Origin: Streptococcus suis
Lineage (GTDB): Bacteria; Bacillota; Bacilli; Lactobacillales; Streptococcaceae
NCBI GenBank assembly: GCA_029593505.1
Contig: JAKTNI010000002.1
Span: 124,001-188,000 of the forward strand
Direction of reading: 5' to 3'
Length of the DNA stretch: 64,000 bases
This document shows, one piece after another, positions 63,423 through 64,000 of this stretch. Position 1 is the stretch's first letter; each line of letters begins with the position of its first letter. The translations under genes and the position numbers were made by a program. The notes beneath the pieces were generated by a model. The model was not told where the DNA came from, made no database searches, and saw only the letters and a list, made by a program, of their open reading frames with translations.

Positions 63423-64000
63423 TTATCTCCTTTTCTTATTCTTTTTTGCCAATTCCTTATAAAATGGTTTCTTTTTCTTTTTGGTTGTAACACTTTGCAG
63501 TTTGCTATCTTTAGACGACAAGTGACGTGAAGGAAACTTACTAGGTTTCGCTGACTTTTGTCTACTATTTTTAGACGATTTTGTCAGTTGTCCTGGTTTT
63601 TTCAATCTCTTTTCAAGCTGGTCATAATCCGAAGGAACATGAGCAAAATCAATTTCACCTGTCATCTTATCTGCTCGTGTCAATCTGATACGAATTGGCT
63701 GACCAACTCGAAAAACTCTACCCGACTTCTCGCCCTGCAAAGTCATTGTACGTTCGTTGAATTGATAGTACTCATCCAGATTGGTAATATGAATCAAACC
63801 CTCAACTGTATTTGTCAACTCAACAAATAATCCAAACTTGACAACACTGGATACCACACCATCAAACTCTTGACCAACAAATTCCTGCATAAACTCTGCT
63901 TTTTTCATAGCTTCAACTTCTCGTTCTGCTTCAATAGCACGACGTTCTAAACTCGAAGATGACTTGGCCAATTCAGGAATGACTTGAGCAAAATGCTCTG
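63423..64000 (-). CDS. rnr: Ribonuclease R, C-terminal part only
   Basis: 3'-5' exoribonuclease that degrades structured RNA and works with SmpB-tmRNA. Only the C-terminal 192 codons are visible; the frame runs off the right edge (…[26 protein letters not shown]). An S1 RNA-binding domain (about [17 protein letters not shown] to [14 protein letters not shown]) is followed by a long basic, Lys/Ser-rich tail. The HFAQV and ERRAxEAER segments are hallmarks of the RNase R catalytic-domain end. The catalytic residues lie outside the window. Confidence 0.95.
   Translation of the reverse strand, partial: EHFAQVIPELAKSSSSLERRAIEAEREVEAMKKAEFMQEFVGQEFDGVVSSVVKFGLFVELTNTVEGLIHITNLDEYYQFNERTMTLQGEKSGRVFRVGQPIRIRLTRADKMTGEIDFAHVPSDYDQLEKRLKKPGQLTKSSKNSRQKSAKPSKFPSRHLSSKDSKLQSVTTKKKKKPFYKELAKKNKKRR

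Overview
The window is a stretch of low-GC Gram-positive chromosome from a Streptococcus, most likely Streptococcus suis or a close relative. The evidence is protein-level resemblance throughout, the wzg-wzd-wze-wzh capsule head next to a yaaA-type gene (the S. suis capsule-flank arrangement), a manLMN-manO locus, and streptococcal features such as a cdaA-cdaR-glmM operon, murT-gatD and a Trp T-box ABC transporter. No rRNA, tRNA, CRISPR array, prophage or intact insertion sequence is visible. Nearly everything is core genome; the left edge is the conserved start of a capsule locus that continues outside the window.

Layout. 1-3.2 kb: capsule regulatory/processing genes (minus strand). 3.3-7.5 kb: yaaA, pepV and a cupin-fetA-fetB operon. 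7.7-12.2 kb: an ABC-F ATPase and the c-di-AMP/GlcNAc-1-P operon cdaA-cdaR-glmM. 12.4-14.5 kb: murT-gatD, which amidate lipid II. 14.8-17.4 kb: a purine permease with PurR-like boxes, divergent from a Cof-type phosphatase. 17.4-20.7 kb: the mannose/glucose PTS and manO, with a cre site in the promoter. 20.7-22.2 kb: serS behind a Ser T-box. 22.5-29.1 kb: an anchored hypothetical protein, rlmA, a second ABC-F, an esterase pair and RNase J2. 29.3-32.4 kb: trpXYZ behind a Trp T-box plus a short Trp-rich leader ORF. 32.5-37.7 kb: rqcH/fbpS, acetolactate decarboxylase, a TPR protein and an AI-2E family exporter. 37.8-43.4 kb: a lactonase, a 61-aa protein, a HAD hydrolase, enolase, a YueI-like protein and prfC. 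43.6-49.4 kb: a TIGR02206-like membrane protein, murF, an OsmC/ABC trio, a 55-aa membrane protein and queA. 49.5-58.6 kb: a large coiled-coil FtsX-type ABC exporter, dinG, an MBL hydrolase, a GNAT and phoH. 58.7-64 kb: tpx, copA, tehB, smpB and the 3' end of rnr.

Shared themes. Cell-wall precursor supply (glmM, murF, murT-gatD), c-di-AMP signalling, ribosome rescue and translation quality control (smpB, rnr, rqcH, prfC, ABC-F proteins, rlmA) and sugar uptake are all represented. Most recognisable promoters use an extended -10 (TGnTATAAT), and convergent genes are separated by long hairpin terminators.

The most interesting signals are regulatory. (1) Five genes (yaaA, murT, a yueI-like gene, a 55-aa membrane protein and dinG) have an extended -10 placed exactly 6 nt (dinG: 7 nt) upstream of the ATG with no Shine-Dalgarno sequence, which predicts leaderless mRNAs. 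(2) A 13-codon ORF with three Trp codons lies between the Trp T-box terminator and trpX, suggesting two successive Trp-sensing devices. (3) PurBox-like direct repeats lie upstream of the purine permease promoter. (4) A cre-like site abuts the capsule promoter. (5) RNase J2 lacks two metal-site histidines.
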